A DNA stretch of 64,000 nt, taken from the NCBI RefSeq assembly GCF_039696035.1, contig NZ_CP155567.1, forward strand, positions 1,545,001 to 1,609,000, in the 5' to 3' direction. The DNA comes from Microbulbifer sp. SAOS-129_SWC. GTDB taxonomy: Bacteria > Pseudomonadota > Gammaproteobacteria > Pseudomonadales > Cellvibrionaceae. Of this stretch, positions 20,690 to 30,406 are shown piece after piece (position 1 is the first letter of the stretch; every line of letters begins with the position of its first letter). The notes under the pieces were generated by a model, which searched no databases, was not told the origin of the DNA, and saw only the letters and a program-made list of their open reading frames with translations. Position numbers and translations under genes: made by a program.

Positions 20690-20782
20690 CTGGGTGTACC
20701 ATTTCGAAACCGTCGGCGACAGGACGTCGCCGCCGGAGCGTACAGGGATGTATTCACAGCATTTTTGAAATGGTACACCCAG
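20690..20782. repeat. Multi-hairpin intergenic element (copy A)
   Basis: A perfect 16-bp inverted repeat, CTGGGTGTACCATTTC (20690-20705) and GAAATGGTACACCCAG (20767-20782), encloses two smaller hairpins. These are GGCGAC-AGGAC-GTCGCC (20715-20731) and TACA-GGGA-TGTA (20741-20752). The 25 nt at 20736-20760 match 42991-43015 at 22 positions, and the overall layout is the same in both. There is no T run, so it is not an ordinary terminator. Confidence 0.75.
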
Positions 20783-20848
20783 TGGTTTGCCGCTACAGAG
20801 CCAAAACAGTGTACCGTGGCACCAAGCGCACAAATCCCGAAACAACTA

Positions 20849-20869
20849 GGGCGAACACAAGGTTCGCCC
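20849..20869. repeat. GGGCGAAC hairpin without T run
   Basis: GGGCGAAC and GTTCGCCC pair around ACAAG. It belongs to the same stem family as 16068, 42795 and 47438 but lacks a following T run, so it is unlikely to be a terminator here. Confidence 0.6.
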
Positions 20870-21135
20870 CTACGGAAATTGCTTCTGCGTTCGTAATCGC
20901 TTGCAGTGCCTCGCAGTTCCTGTCGCGAACCCGGTGAGCAGAACCTCTACCGTCGATCGATAGGGGCGGAACAGAGCGGCGATTGGGCAATTTGCCACGT
21001 ACAACAGAAACGGTGGACCTCACACACGTGACTCCAGCCGGCAAATCCCTTCCCCGGAAAATCACGCGCCATTCAGTTAGCCGCCAAACTGCGCTACCCT
21101 TGCCAGATACAAATAATTTTCACGGAAGAGGTTTC

Positions 21136-21504
21136 ATGGTCACTTATCTTTACTGGGCCGCGGTCATCGCTCTGGTGGTACTGGCACTCTACGGTGGCAG
21201 TCGTCTCGGCAGCCTTCGGGTCGGCGCCATCGCCGCTGGCATCATTTTCCTGATCGGCTGGTTTGCCTACTACTTTCACTACGAGCAGGTATTCGTCAAA
21301 CGCTACGGCGGTGTGATGAAGGTTTCGGTGCCGAAGGGCCAGCAACATATTGGCGCCACCTGGAAAGACGACAACCTGTGGATCGAGAATTACGATCCCC
21401 AGACGAACCAGTGCATCTTCTCGGAGTACTCCAAGGGCAATCTGCTCGAGGGGCGCGTCGTGATCGGCAACTGCAACCCGCTGGGCCAGGCGCCGACTCC
21501 CTGA
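21136..21504 (+). CDS. Small two-pass membrane protein, function unknown
   Basis: A 122-residue protein with two N-terminal membrane segments (about residues 4-21 and 29-47). A soluble C-terminal part of about 70 residues has a conserved look (YGGVMKVSVPKGQ, WKDDNLWIENYD) and two cysteines (CIFSEYS, GNCNP). ATG 21136 follows GGAAGAGG. An upstream in-frame start at 20983 would add 51 residues of intergenic, low-quality sequence and is rejected. No family recognised. It precedes the tamAB operon by 135 bp. Confidence 0.75.
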   Translation: MVTYLYWAAVIALVVLALYGGSRLGSLRVGAIAAGIIFLIGWFAYYFHYEQVFVKRYGGVMKVSVPKGQQHIGATWKDDNLWIENYDPQTNQCIFSEYSKGNLLEGRVVIGNCNPLGQAPTP

Positions 21505-21571
21505 GCAACTTTTACGCGCCGGTGCAATCAGAGTAACTGTCGGTTGCGGCACCGGGCCTGCGGCGATCTAT

Positions 21572-21605
21572 AGCAGGCTGTAGAAAAAACTCTTTCAACA
21601 GCCTG
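21572..21605 (+). terminator. Hairpin between small membrane protein and tamA
   Basis: CAGGCTGT and ACAGCCTG can pair around a 16-nt A/T-rich loop. No long T run follows, so termination is only possible, not certain. Confidence 0.45.
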
Positions 21606-21639
21606 ATCAGGCAATAACAGGTAATCACGGAAGAGATCC

Positions 21640-23424
21640 TTGCGCGTATTCATCGGTATCCTTGTGGCGGGACTGCTGCTGTCGGCCTGGCAGCCGGCGC
21701 TCGCCATTCCTTTCTTTGACCACCTGCCGGATTACAAGGTGCGCGTCGCTGGCGACCGGGACCTGCAGCACTGGCTGCGCGACGAGCTGAAAAAACTGCG
21801 CAAGAACAATGCCGCGCTGAAGAGCTACGACGACCCGCGCGACGTGGCCCGCTACGAGCGCGGTACCCTGGAAAAGCTGCTGCGCTCGCGCGGCTACTAC
21901 GACGGCCGCGTGCGCGAATTCGTCAGCGCCGATGGCATTACCTACCGGGTCACCGCCGGTGACCAGTACCATATCAAGGAAATCCGGCTGGATATGCCCG
22001 CGCACCTGCGCAGGGGCTTTTCCGGCCTGCCGCTGAAGGTGGGGGATCCACTCGAGGCCAGTAAAGTGCTCGCCGGCGTCAAGGCGATCGAGAAATACCT
22101 GGGCGAAAATGCCTGCCTGCTGAAAATCGATGTGAGCTACCGCGCCACGGTCATTCACAGCGAAACTGCCGCGCGCCTCGAATACCGCGTGGCGCCCAGC
22201 CCGCAAGTGAGAGTGGGCGAGGTGCGCATGGAGGGCCTGACCTCGGTCGAGCCGGACTTTCTGCAGGGCAAGCTGCATATCGAGCGTGGCGAATGCTTCA
22301 ATCGCGACAAAATCGACGCCGCGCGTCTGCGCCTGTTGCGCACCAACCTGATCGCCAGCGCCAATAGCCGCATCTCCGAACCCTACAACGGCCTGGTGGA
22401 TGTCACCTTCGTGCTGCGCGAACGCCGCCATCACACCGTCAAGCTCGGGGTCGGCTATACCTCCAGCGAAGGCGCCGGCGTCTCCGCCGGCTGGGAGCAT
22501 CGCAACGTCCTGCATCGCGGCGAAAAAATCGAGGTGGAAACCAAGGTCAACCCGGTGCTGCAGAAGCTCAAGGGCGACCTGCTGGTGCCGCGCTTCCTGC
22601 AGGACAAGCAGAACTTAACCGCCAGCGCCGAGATTTCCAGCGAGGATCGCGATTCCTATACCGCCGACGCGCTCAAGTTCGGCGCCACGGTCTCGCGCCG
22701 CCTGACCAAGCACCGCACCGCCAGCATCGGTACCGAACTCAAATTCAGCCAGGTGGACGAACAGCTGGGGCAGAGCGAGAGTTACCGGCTGCTGTCATTT
22801 CCGTTGGGCTTGAAGTGGGATACCACCGACAACCTGCTGGATGCGCGCAGTGGCGCCACCGCGGCGCTGGAAATCCGCCCCTATGTGGACCTGGGTAATT
22901 CCGACACCCGCTTCTTCAAGAACACCCTGGTGCTGACCGGCTACAAGACGGCGCCGGACTGGCGCTACAAACCGACGCTGGCGCTGCGGCTCAAGGCCGG
23001 GGTGATCACCGGACTCGACAATTACGAAGTGCCTGCCGACGAGCGTTTCTATGCCGGTGGCGGTGGATCGGTGCGCGGGTACGGCTACCAGGCGCTGGGA
23101 CCGCGACTGCTGCTGCCGCCGAAAGAACCCGGCGGCAAGCCGACGCTGAGTGACCCGGTGGGAGGGCGCGCGCTGAGTGAAATCTCCCTCGAGGGCCGGT
23201 TGCGTTTCAGTGATACCTGGGGGGGCGTGCTGTTCCTGGATGGCGGCAACGCCTACGCCGATCCCAACCCGAATTTCTCCGATCTTTACTGGGGCGCCGG
23301 TTTCGGCGTGCGCTATTTCACTTCCTTTGCGCCGCTGCGCCTCGATATCGCGTTTCCGCTCGATCGCCGCGAGGGCCTTGATAACAATCTGCAGATCTAT
23401 GTCAGCCTGGGGCAGGCGTTCTGA
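21640..23424 (+). CDS. tamA: Outer-membrane translocation/assembly protein TamA (Omp85 family)
   Basis: A 594-residue BamA-like protein with an N-terminal signal peptide (GILVAGLLLSAWQPALA). POTRA-type repeats occupy roughly residues 25-275. A C-terminal 16-strand barrel carries the Omp85 motif VRGYGYQALGP (about residues 478-488) and ends in an aromatic residue (GQAF). TamA works with TamB to move lipids and/or insert outer-membrane proteins. The start is TTG 21640 with GGAAGAG just upstream. The stop overlaps the tamB ATG (TGATG), a tightly coupled two-gene operon. Confidence 0.94.
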   Translation: MRVFIGILVAGLLLSAWQPALAIPFFDHLPDYKVRVAGDRDLQHWLRDELKKLRKNNAALKSYDDPRDVARYERGTLEKLLRSRGYYDGRVREFVSADGITYRVTAGDQYHIKEIRLDMPAHLRRGFSGLPLKVGDPLEASKVLAGVKAIEKYLGENACLLKIDVSYRATVIHSETAARLEYRVAPSPQVRVGEVRMEGLTSVEPDFLQGKLHIERGECFNRDKIDAARLRLLRTNLIASANSRISEPYNGLVDVTFVLRERRHHTVKLGVGYTSSEGAGVSAGWEHRNVLHRGEKIEVETKVNPVLQKLKGDLLVPRFLQDKQNLTASAEISSEDRDSYTADALKFGATVSRRLTKHRTASIGTELKFSQVDEQLGQSESYRLLSFPLGLKWDTTDNLLDARSGATAALEIRPYVDLGNSDTRFFKNTLVLTGYKTAPDWRYKPTLALRLKAGVITGLDNYEVPADERFYAGGGGSVRGYGYQALGPRLLLPPKEPGGKPTLSDPVGGRALSEISLEGRLRFSDTWGGVLFLDGGNAYADPNPNFSDLYWGAGFGVRYFTSFAPLRLDIAFPLDRREGLDNNLQIYVSLGQAF

Positions 23425-26400
23425 TGCGCTGGTTGGCGGCCCTGGCAAGCGGTTACCTGCGCGCGCTCAGCGTGTTGCTGCGCAGTCTCGGTCGCGCCCT
23501 GGGCGGGCGCCTGTCGCTGCTGTTGAGCCTGTTTTTGGTCCTGCTGCTGGCGCTGTTGTTGTTGCTCGGCACCGAACCGGGCCGCGTGGCGCTAACGCGC
23601 ACCGGGCTGTTTGCGGCACAGAAGCTGGTGCCGGATCTCGCCATCCGCGCACCGCAGATCGCCAGTGCACACCTGGGCGACTGGCGCTTTCCCTCCCTGC
23701 AGGTCGAGTACCGCGGCAAAGCGATGGTCGGTGCCCGCGACCTGGCGCTGGATGTCGATCTCGGCGGCCTGCTGCACCAGCGCATCCGTATCGATACCGT
23801 CGCCGCCAGCTTGCTGCGGCTCGACGACGACGTGCTGCGCGAACTGATCGAGGCCCAGTCGCAGGGCGCGGAAGCAACTGCGACAAAAAAAGCCGGGCCG
23901 CTGTCGCTGCCGCAAATGCGTCTCGGCGCGCTGCGTGTCGAGCGCCTCGAGGTTGCCGACAGTCGCGTGGCGGATCTGCCGGTCCTCGCTATTGAGGCCA
24001 GTGGCGGTTATCACTGGAGCGGCGAGCACAGCCGCGTGCAGCTGAATATCCGCGAACTGGGTGGCGCCGGGCTGAAATTCAAGCTGCGCGGGCGCGAGGT
24101 CGAGGAGCAGCGTTTCCTGCTGGAATTCAACAGCAGCGAGGATGCCGGCGGGTTTGTCGGCCGCTACCTGCAGCTTCCCGAGGGCCAGGCGCTGGATGCG
24201 CGCGGGCGGCTGCGCCTGTGGCAGCCGCGGGAAAACCAGTTGCTGATCGATGTGGAGGAATTTTCCCTGCCCCTGGTGAACCACCACTTTGCGCTCTCCG
24301 GGCGCGCGGCGGTGACCCTGTCGCCGTGGAAAGTAGAGAGCAAGGAACTGCAGCTGGCCGTGGACGATACCCGCCACCGCATTGCCGGATCCGTCAGCGC
24401 CGATAAAGTGGATGCGGAGGTGCAGCTGCACAAACTGCCGCTGTCGATCTCACAGCCCTGGCAGGACTACCTCCAGGGCGGCTGGCTGACCGCCGATCTG
24501 TCGCTGCGCGGGCCGCTGTCGCTGCCGGCGGTGTCGGGTATCGTCGATTTGAGCAGCCACTACCGCGCGCAGCCGCTGCGGTTGCAGGGGCGGGTACAGA
24601 CACGCGACCAGGTGATCAACCTGCAGGCGGCCACGCTCGACTACGCCGACGCGCGCCTGGCGGTAGATGGCAGCGTCGATGTGGGGCACAAGTCCCTCGA
24701 TCTGCGCGGCCGGGTGCGGCAGCTCACCGTGGATCAGCTGCGCCACCTGCTGGCGGTGTTGCCGGGCACTGAACAGGTAGAGATCCCCCCCGATCTCGGC
24801 GGTACCCTGAAAGACCTGCAGGTGAGCGCCAAGGGGCCGTGGGACAACCCGGCGCTGCGCGCCACCCTGGCGGCCAGCCCCAGTTACCGGGACCTGCCGG
24901 CGACGCTGAACCTGCAGGTGCAGGGCGATCTGCGCGAGCTCGAGCTGCGCAAGCTGCATCTGGTCAGCGAGGGACTCGACCTCAGTGGCGGCGGCGCAGT
25001 GGATATCGCCGGTCAGGCGCTGCAGCTCGACTTCGACCTGGCGGCACGCGATTTCCGCCCCGCCCGGCAGCTGGGTATCGCCGCCGCTGAAGGCGTGTCG
25101 CTCAATACCGATACGAAGCTCAGCGTGCAGGGGCCGTGGCAAAACCCGCAGCTGCGCGCGCAAATCAATACCGACGGCCAGTACCGCCAACAGCGTTTCA
25201 CCCTGCGCGGCGGCGCCGCCGGGGATCTGGATAAAATTACCCTGCAACAATTGCGCCTTGAGCTCAGTGGCGGCAATGCGAGCGCGCGCCGCTACGAGCC
25301 CAAGGTGCTGCGCGGGCCGCAATCCCTGTTGCCGGCGCGGCCGCGCGGTGATGCCAAAAAACCGGTGCCGCGGCAGAGCCCGCTGCCCGCAGTGCAGGTG
25401 GAAGCGCTGGCGCGGGAAGCGCGGGCCCTGGGCGGCAACGCCTGGCTCGAAGTCAGCGGTGTCATCGAGCCGCGCGCCGGGCGCGCCAACGGCACGGTCG
25501 CCGGGCGCAATATTCCCCTGTCGCTGGCGGTCCTGGCCGGGGCGGAGCTGCCGCCGTCCCTGGAAGGCCAGGTCAGTATCGACGGGCGCTTCAGCGGGCC
25601 ATTTACCAGCCCCGAGGCCGGCGTCAACCTGCTGGCGCTGGGGGAGTTCCGCGGCGAGCCGTGGCAGCTGCAGGGCACTCTGGGCTATGGCGGCGGGCGC
25701 ATCGATCTGTCGGCAGTGGAGCTGCTGTGGGCCAAGCGCAACCAGCTGTCGGTAAACGGCAGCCTCAATGCCAAGCAGCTTGACCTGGAGCTGCGCGGCC
25801 GCGCCCATCTCGCCGATCTCGATCTGAATCTGCCCCTGGAGCTGACCCAACGCGGTGACGTGACACTGAGCGCCAGTGCGGCGGGCAGCCCGCAGCAACC
25901 CGAGCTGCACGGCGAACTGCGTGTCGAAGGCGGTGGTGACCGCAGCAGCCCGCTGAACCTGGTGCTGGGCTGGCAGACCCGCGGTGAAAACCTGCTGATC
26001 GACCTCGACGCCGAGCGCGGTGATCGCCGCGCCGCAACGCTACAGGGCAAGCTGGCGATAGCGCCGATACTGGCGCAGCTGTTTGCCCAGCATCCCGCCG
26101 GCAGTGAGCGCCCACCGCTGCCGCTGCGCCTGACCAGCCGTGGCAGCGCCGATCTGTCGGCGCTGGCGGCGTTTATCGATCCGGAAATTCACGCCATGCG
26201 CGGTCAGCTGGATTTCAACCTCGATGCAGACGGCACCGTGGCACAGCCCAACTTCGACGGCCGCATCCAGCTCAGCGGCGGCGACTACGAGCACCGGCCG
26301 AGCAATACCCGCCTGCGCAATATCGAACTGCTGGCGCGGCTGACGCCGCAGCAGTGGCGCATCGAACGCGCCCACGCCGAGGATGGCGAAAAGGGCAGCG

Positions 26401-27419
26401 TCGACCTGGCCGGCGCGGTGCGCTTCGGCGCCGGCGCGCCGGCGCTGGATTTCGCCCTGCGCGCGCGAAAGCTGCACCTGCTCAATACACCGGCGGTGCG
26501 CGGTGCCGTGTCCGGTGAGCTGAAACTGGCCGGCACCACCGAGAAAGCCCAGCTGGCCGGCGAGCTGAAACTTCGGCCGCTGTCGGTGCAGATCGAGCAG
26601 CTGATTGGCAGCAGTGTGCCGGAAATCGATGTGGTGGAAGTGGAGGTGGATGGTCCACAACTGGAGCAGGCTCCGCCACTGCTGGAAAAGATCGCGCTGG
26701 CGATCCGCGTGGTGGTGGACCAGCAATCCTATGTGCGTGGCCTGGGGCTGAATTCCGAGCTGCGCGGCCAGGTGGATATCGCCGGCACCGCGGCCGAGCC
26801 GCAGGCCTCCGGTGCGCTGAAAATCGTGCGCGGCAACTTCGATCTGCTGGGCAAGCGCTTCGAGCTGCAGGAAGGGCAGGTACAGTTTGAAAACAATGTC
26901 GCTGCGATTTATGTCAAGGGGCTGTACGAGTACAGCGAGGGCAGTATTACCGCGGAGATTTCCGGCAGCCTGAGCGGCGCCAAGGACGATCTCGATGTGA
27001 CATTCAGCTCCGTTCCCGCGGCGGCGCAGGACGAGATCTTTGCCCAGCTCCTGTTTGGCAAATCGCTGTCGGACATCTCGCCGCTACAGGCGGTGCGGCT
27101 GGTCAGTGTGGTGCGCACGCTGCAGAGCGGCGGCTCGGCGTTCGACCCGGTGGCCAAAACCCGCGAGCTGCTGGGGGTGGATACGCTCGACCTGCAGCGT
27201 GAAAACAGCGAAGACGGCGATCAATACGCCCTCAGCCTGGGCAAATACATCACCAATCGCATTTATATCGAATTGCAGCGCAGTACCGACCCGCTCAATC
27301 CGTGGGAAGCCAAGATGCAGATAGAATTGCGCCACAACCTCAACCTGCAGATCAAATCCGCCGACAGCGACGAAAGCGGCGCCGGCAGTGTAGAGCTACA
27401 GTGGAAAAACGACTATTAG
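23424..27419 (+). CDS. tamB: Inner-membrane-anchored translocation protein TamB
   Basis: A 1331-residue protein with one N-terminal membrane anchor (LLSLFLVLLLALLLLLGTEP, about residues 32-51). A very long, repetitive beta-rich periplasmic body is followed by the C-terminal TamB (DUF490) domain, including FDLLGKRFELQEGQVQF and AAAQDEIFAQLLFGKS. It bridges the periplasm as a beta-taco groove and partners TamA, whose gene it overlaps by one base. Length is normal (E. coli about 1260). No frameshift is seen. Confidence 0.95.
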   Translation: MRWLAALASGYLRALSVLLRSLGRALGGRLSLLLSLFLVLLLALLLLLGTEPGRVALTRTGLFAAQKLVPDLAIRAPQIASAHLGDWRFPSLQVEYRGKAMVGARDLALDVDLGGLLHQRIRIDTVAASLLRLDDDVLRELIEAQSQGAEATATKKAGPLSLPQMRLGALRVERLEVADSRVADLPVLAIEASGGYHWSGEHSRVQLNIRELGGAGLKFKLRGREVEEQRFLLEFNSSEDAGGFVGRYLQLPEGQALDARGRLRLWQPRENQLLIDVEEFSLPLVNHHFALSGRAAVTLSPWKVESKELQLAVDDTRHRIAGSVSADKVDAEVQLHKLPLSISQPWQDYLQGGWLTADLSLRGPLSLPAVSGIVDLSSHYRAQPLRLQGRVQTRDQVINLQAATLDYADARLAVDGSVDVGHKSLDLRGRVRQLTVDQLRHLLAVLPGTEQVEIPPDLGGTLKDLQVSAKGPWDNPALRATLAASPSYRDLPATLNLQVQGDLRELELRKLHLVSEGLDLSGGGAVDIAGQALQLDFDLAARDFRPARQLGIAAAEGVSLNTDTKLSVQGPWQNPQLRAQINTDGQYRQQRFTLRGGAAGDLDKITLQQLRLELSGGNASARRYEPKVLRGPQSLLPARPRGDAKKPVPRQSPLPAVQVEALAREARALGGNAWLEVSGVIEPRAGRANGTVAGRNIPLSLAVLAGAELPPSLEGQVSIDGRFSGPFTSPEAGVNLLALGEFRGEPWQLQGTLGYGGGRIDLSAVELLWAKRNQLSVNGSLNAKQLDLELRGRAHLADLDLNLPLELTQRGDVTLSASAAGSPQQPELHGELRVEGGGDRSSPLNLVLGWQTRGENLLIDLDAERGDRRAATLQGKLAIAPILAQLFAQHPAGSERPPLPLRLTSRGSADLSALAAFIDPEIHAMRGQLDFNLDADGTVAQPNFDGRIQLSGGDYEHRPSNTRLRNIELLARLTPQQWRIERAHAEDGEKGSVDLAGAVRFGAGAPALDFALRARKLHLLNTPAVRGAVSGELKLAGTTEKAQLAGELKLRPLSVQIEQLIGSSVPEIDVVEVEVDGPQLEQAPPLLEKIALAIRVVVDQQSYVRGLGLNSELRGQVDIAGTAAEPQASGALKIVRGNFDLLGKRFELQEGQVQFENNVAAIYVKGLYEYSEGSITAEISGSLSGAKDDLDVTFSSVPAAAQDEIFAQLLFGKSLSDISPLQAVRLVSVVRTLQSGGSAFDPVAKTRELLGVDTLDLQRENSEDGDQYALSLGKYITNRIYIELQRSTDPLNPWEAKMQIELRHNLNLQIKSADSDESGAGSVELQWKNDY

Positions 27420-27598
27420 TTTTCCAGGCTTTAGCGTTCCTGGAGGGGTTGGTAGCGGGCGCATTGTGCGTGGCGCACGGTAAACAGGCCGCCGCGCGTG
27501 TATCGATCCCCTTCTTCACTGGGCTGCCCGGCGTTGTCCGGCACGGCTGACCGTCGCCGGACGCTACCACCTCCGCACATACCGAAACCGGAAATACC

Positions 27599-30406
27599 AT
27601 GGAAGGATTTCGCCCGGGTCGGCGCGAATTTATCAAGCTTTGCACCGTTGCCGGCATCACGCTGTTTGCCGCCCCGGCCCTGTGGCAAGCCAGCCGCGCC
27701 GGCCAGGTCGGCGGCAGCGGCCGCCCGGACTGGCGCGGCGTGGACCGCGGACCGGCATTTCGCACCGATGGCGCGGCCAAGGTCAGCGGCGCAAAAATTT
27801 TCGGCCGCGACTACCGCGCCCGCGATATGCCCGGCTGGCCGGATGCGCAGCACTACGCCCTGGCGCTGCGCTGCAACCGGGTCGAGCGCCGTTTCGACGG
27901 TTTCGACTGGGCGCAGATTCCGTCGAATGCCCAGCCCTACGCGCGCATCACCGCACAAACCCTGGCCGACAACGGCATTGCACTGCCGCCATTTTACGGC
28001 GAGGCGATGTTACTGGCGCAGGGGGATTCGCCGCACTACTACGGTCACGCCGCCGCGATACTGCTGTTCGACGATTTCGAGAAATACGCCACCGCCAAGC
28101 AGGCCCTGCAATTCAACCGCGATGTGATCCGCTACGGCGACGAGACTGCGGCGCTGCAGCGCAACCCCTATGGTAGCTGGCGGATTATCCGCGTGGAGGG
28201 CGAGGGCGGCCCCACCGGCGAGGACCGCTACTCGCCGCTGCAGGACGGCCTCTTCTTTCCCAGCTATCGCAATCACCGCGCCCAGTGGCCGACCAGCGCC
28301 AACCGCAATGGCGATATCAGTGCCCGCGGAATTTTCTACGCCAATCAGATTCGCGACGAAATCGAGGGGCGCGAAGCGACCGGTGACTGGCACCTGGTGC
28401 GCGAGACCTACCGCACCCAGATCGTCGAGCCGATGATGATGGAACCGGAGGCGGCCAACGGCTGGCTCGACCGCGACGGCAAGACCCTGCACCTGGTGCT
28501 TACCACCCAGTCGCCACAGGATTTCCAGGAGATGACTGCGCATCTTATTGCGGCCAGCGATTTTGCCGGGGCGATTGAAAATATCGTTGTGCACTCCGCC
28601 TTTATCGGCGGTGGCTTTGGCGGTAAGGACCACACGATTTTTCCCTACTACGGGCTGGTGGCGGCGCTGTTCGGCCGCGGCCCGGTGCGTCTCGCCAACG
28701 ATCGCTTCGAGCAGTTTCAGACCGGGCTCAAGCGCCATCCGTTCCAGATGAACAACACCCTCGCCATCGACAAAAAGAGCGGCAAGTTCCAGGCGCTGAT
28801 CGCCGAGATGGAAGCGGACGGCGGTGGTCGCCAGAATTTCAGCGCCAGTGTGGCCATGGTGGGTGCCAGCGCCCTGCAGAGTATCTACTACTTTCCGCGC
28901 AACGATATTTCCTCCGTCGCCTATTACTCGATGAACGTGGATTCCGGTTCCATGCGCGGCTACGGCACGCTGCAGACCATGAACGCGATGGAAATGATGG
29001 TGAATCAGGCCGCCCACGAGCTGAAGCTGGATCCGATCGAGCTGCGCCTGCGCAACGCCACCGAGACCGGCTGGCGCAATACCCAGGGCGCCGTGCCGCA
29101 GGTGGGCGCGCGCTACCGCGAAATACTCGAGCGCGCGCGCGAGCACCCGATGTGGAAGGAGCGCCGACATCGCAAGAAAACGTTTGAGGAGCGCACGCCG
29201 GGTTATCTGCTCGGTACCGGTTTCGCCATCGCCACCAAGGACTACGGTACCGGCGCGGCCGCGCCCAGCGCGGCGGTGCAGTTCGATGAACAGGGCAGGC
29301 TGTCCCTGGCGGTGGGCTTTATTGAAATGGGCACCGGCACCCAGACCTCCCAGGCCATGCTGCTGGAGCGCGCGCTCGGTCGCGCCGCCGACGATTGCCG
29401 GGTGGCGGAAATTGACGCGTGGCAGGCGCTGCAACAGTTTCAGACTGAAAGCCCCTACACCATGAGTCAGGCGCACCAGGACAAGATGTCCCCGAACCCG
29501 CTGTGGACACCGGTGGTGGCCATGGCCAGTTCCGCCTCCATGTCATCCTACTTCCAGGCACACGCCACGCTCATCGCAGCGCAGATACTGTACCGCTACG
29601 GGCTGCTCCCGGCGGCGCGCAATCTGTGGCAGCGCCCGGACCTGGCTGCGTCGCAGGCGCAGTGGCGCGATGGCGCCCTGCACCTGGTGGGGGCGCCGTC
29701 GCTGCCACTGGACAAACTGGCGGCCGAGGCGCACCGCGCCGGCCTGGTGACCGGTGCCATGGTGCACGCCTTCAACCGCTGGAGCTGGGCCGATGCCGAT
29801 TTCGACATCGACGGCGACAGGCGCGCGTGGGAGATCGACGGCCTGGCACTGCGCCGCGGCGGTTCTGCCCAAGCGATCTCGGCGAGCGAATACCGGGTGG
29901 TAAAGCGCAGCGCCGTGCGCTACCCGAAAACCGCACTCAACAATGCCATGGTGACCTATTACGCGCCCTGCGCGGCGCTGGTCGAAGTGGCGGTCAACCA
30001 GGGGACCGGCGCGGTGGAGATTCGTGCATTGCAGAACTACCTGGACTGCGGCCGGCCAATCGTGCGCGATCTGGTCGAGGGCCAGCTGGAGGGCGGTGCC
30101 GCGATGGGTATCGGCCACGCGCTGTACGAATACCTGCCGCCGCTGGGGGAGGGCGCCGGCAACGGCACCTGGAACCTGAACCGCTACCAGGTACCGCTGG
30201 CGAAAGACGTGGCGGTGTGGCAGCAGCAACACGAATTGCTGCCGCCGCAGTCCGACAGCGATCCGCACAAGGGCATTGCCGAGGTGGTCATGGTGCCCAT
30301 CGTTGCCGCCATCAGCGAGGCGATCTTCCAGGCCACCGGGCGGCGCTTCAACGATACGCCGATCGCGCCGGAAATCCTGCGCCGCGCACTCAACCCGGAG
30401 GTGTAG
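27599..30406 (+). CDS. Periplasmic molybdopterin-binding subunit of an aldehyde oxidase/xanthine dehydrogenase-type enzyme
   Basis: A 935-residue molybdenum hydroxylase large subunit. The N-terminus has a twin-arginine signal RREFIK (residues 8-13) followed by a hydrophobic stretch, so it is folded with cofactor and exported by Tat. The conserved core includes HSAFIGGGFGGKD, GSMRGYGT and GTGTQTSQA. The late segment HKGIAEVVMVPIVAA carries the likely catalytic glutamate. It resembles the isoquinoline oxidoreductase/nicotinate dehydrogenase large-subunit type. The next two genes supply the 2Fe-2S and cytochrome subunits. Substrate unknown. No cofactor-insertion chaperone is in the window. Confidence 0.9.
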   Translation: MEGFRPGRREFIKLCTVAGITLFAAPALWQASRAGQVGGSGRPDWRGVDRGPAFRTDGAAKVSGAKIFGRDYRARDMPGWPDAQHYALALRCNRVERRFDGFDWAQIPSNAQPYARITAQTLADNGIALPPFYGEAMLLAQGDSPHYYGHAAAILLFDDFEKYATAKQALQFNRDVIRYGDETAALQRNPYGSWRIIRVEGEGGPTGEDRYSPLQDGLFFPSYRNHRAQWPTSANRNGDISARGIFYANQIRDEIEGREATGDWHLVRETYRTQIVEPMMMEPEAANGWLDRDGKTLHLVLTTQSPQDFQEMTAHLIAASDFAGAIENIVVHSAFIGGGFGGKDHTIFPYYGLVAALFGRGPVRLANDRFEQFQTGLKRHPFQMNNTLAIDKKSGKFQALIAEMEADGGGRQNFSASVAMVGASALQSIYYFPRNDISSVAYYSMNVDSGSMRGYGTLQTMNAMEMMVNQAAHELKLDPIELRLRNATETGWRNTQGAVPQVGARYREILERAREHPMWKERRHRKKTFEERTPGYLLGTGFAIATKDYGTGAAAPSAAVQFDEQGRLSLAVGFIEMGTGTQTSQAMLLERALGRAADDCRVAEIDAWQALQQFQTESPYTMSQAHQDKMSPNPLWTPVVAMASSASMSSYFQAHATLIAAQILYRYGLLPAARNLWQRPDLAASQAQWRDGALHLVGAPSLPLDKLAAEAHRAGLVTGAMVHAFNRWSWADADFDIDGDRRAWEIDGLALRRGGSAQAISASEYRVVKRSAVRYPKTALNNAMVTYYAPCAALVEVAVNQGTGAVEIRALQNYLDCGRPIVRDLVEGQLEGGAAMGIGHALYEYLPPLGEGAGNGTWNLNRYQVPLAKDVAVWQQQHELLPPQSDSDPHKGIAEVVMVPIVAAISEAIFQATGRRFNDTPIAPEILRRALNPEV

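Larger units (their letters stand above)
20611..21135. other. Repeat-rich intergenic region without a supported gene
   Basis: 525 bp with no credible coding region. It holds an 11-bp tandem duplication AGCGCTTACGA (20638-20659), the multi-hairpin element at 20690-20782, and a GGGCGAAC/GTTCGCCC hairpin (20849-20869). The promoter for the small membrane-protein gene must lie near its 3' end; I could not place it with confidence. Confidence 0.6.
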
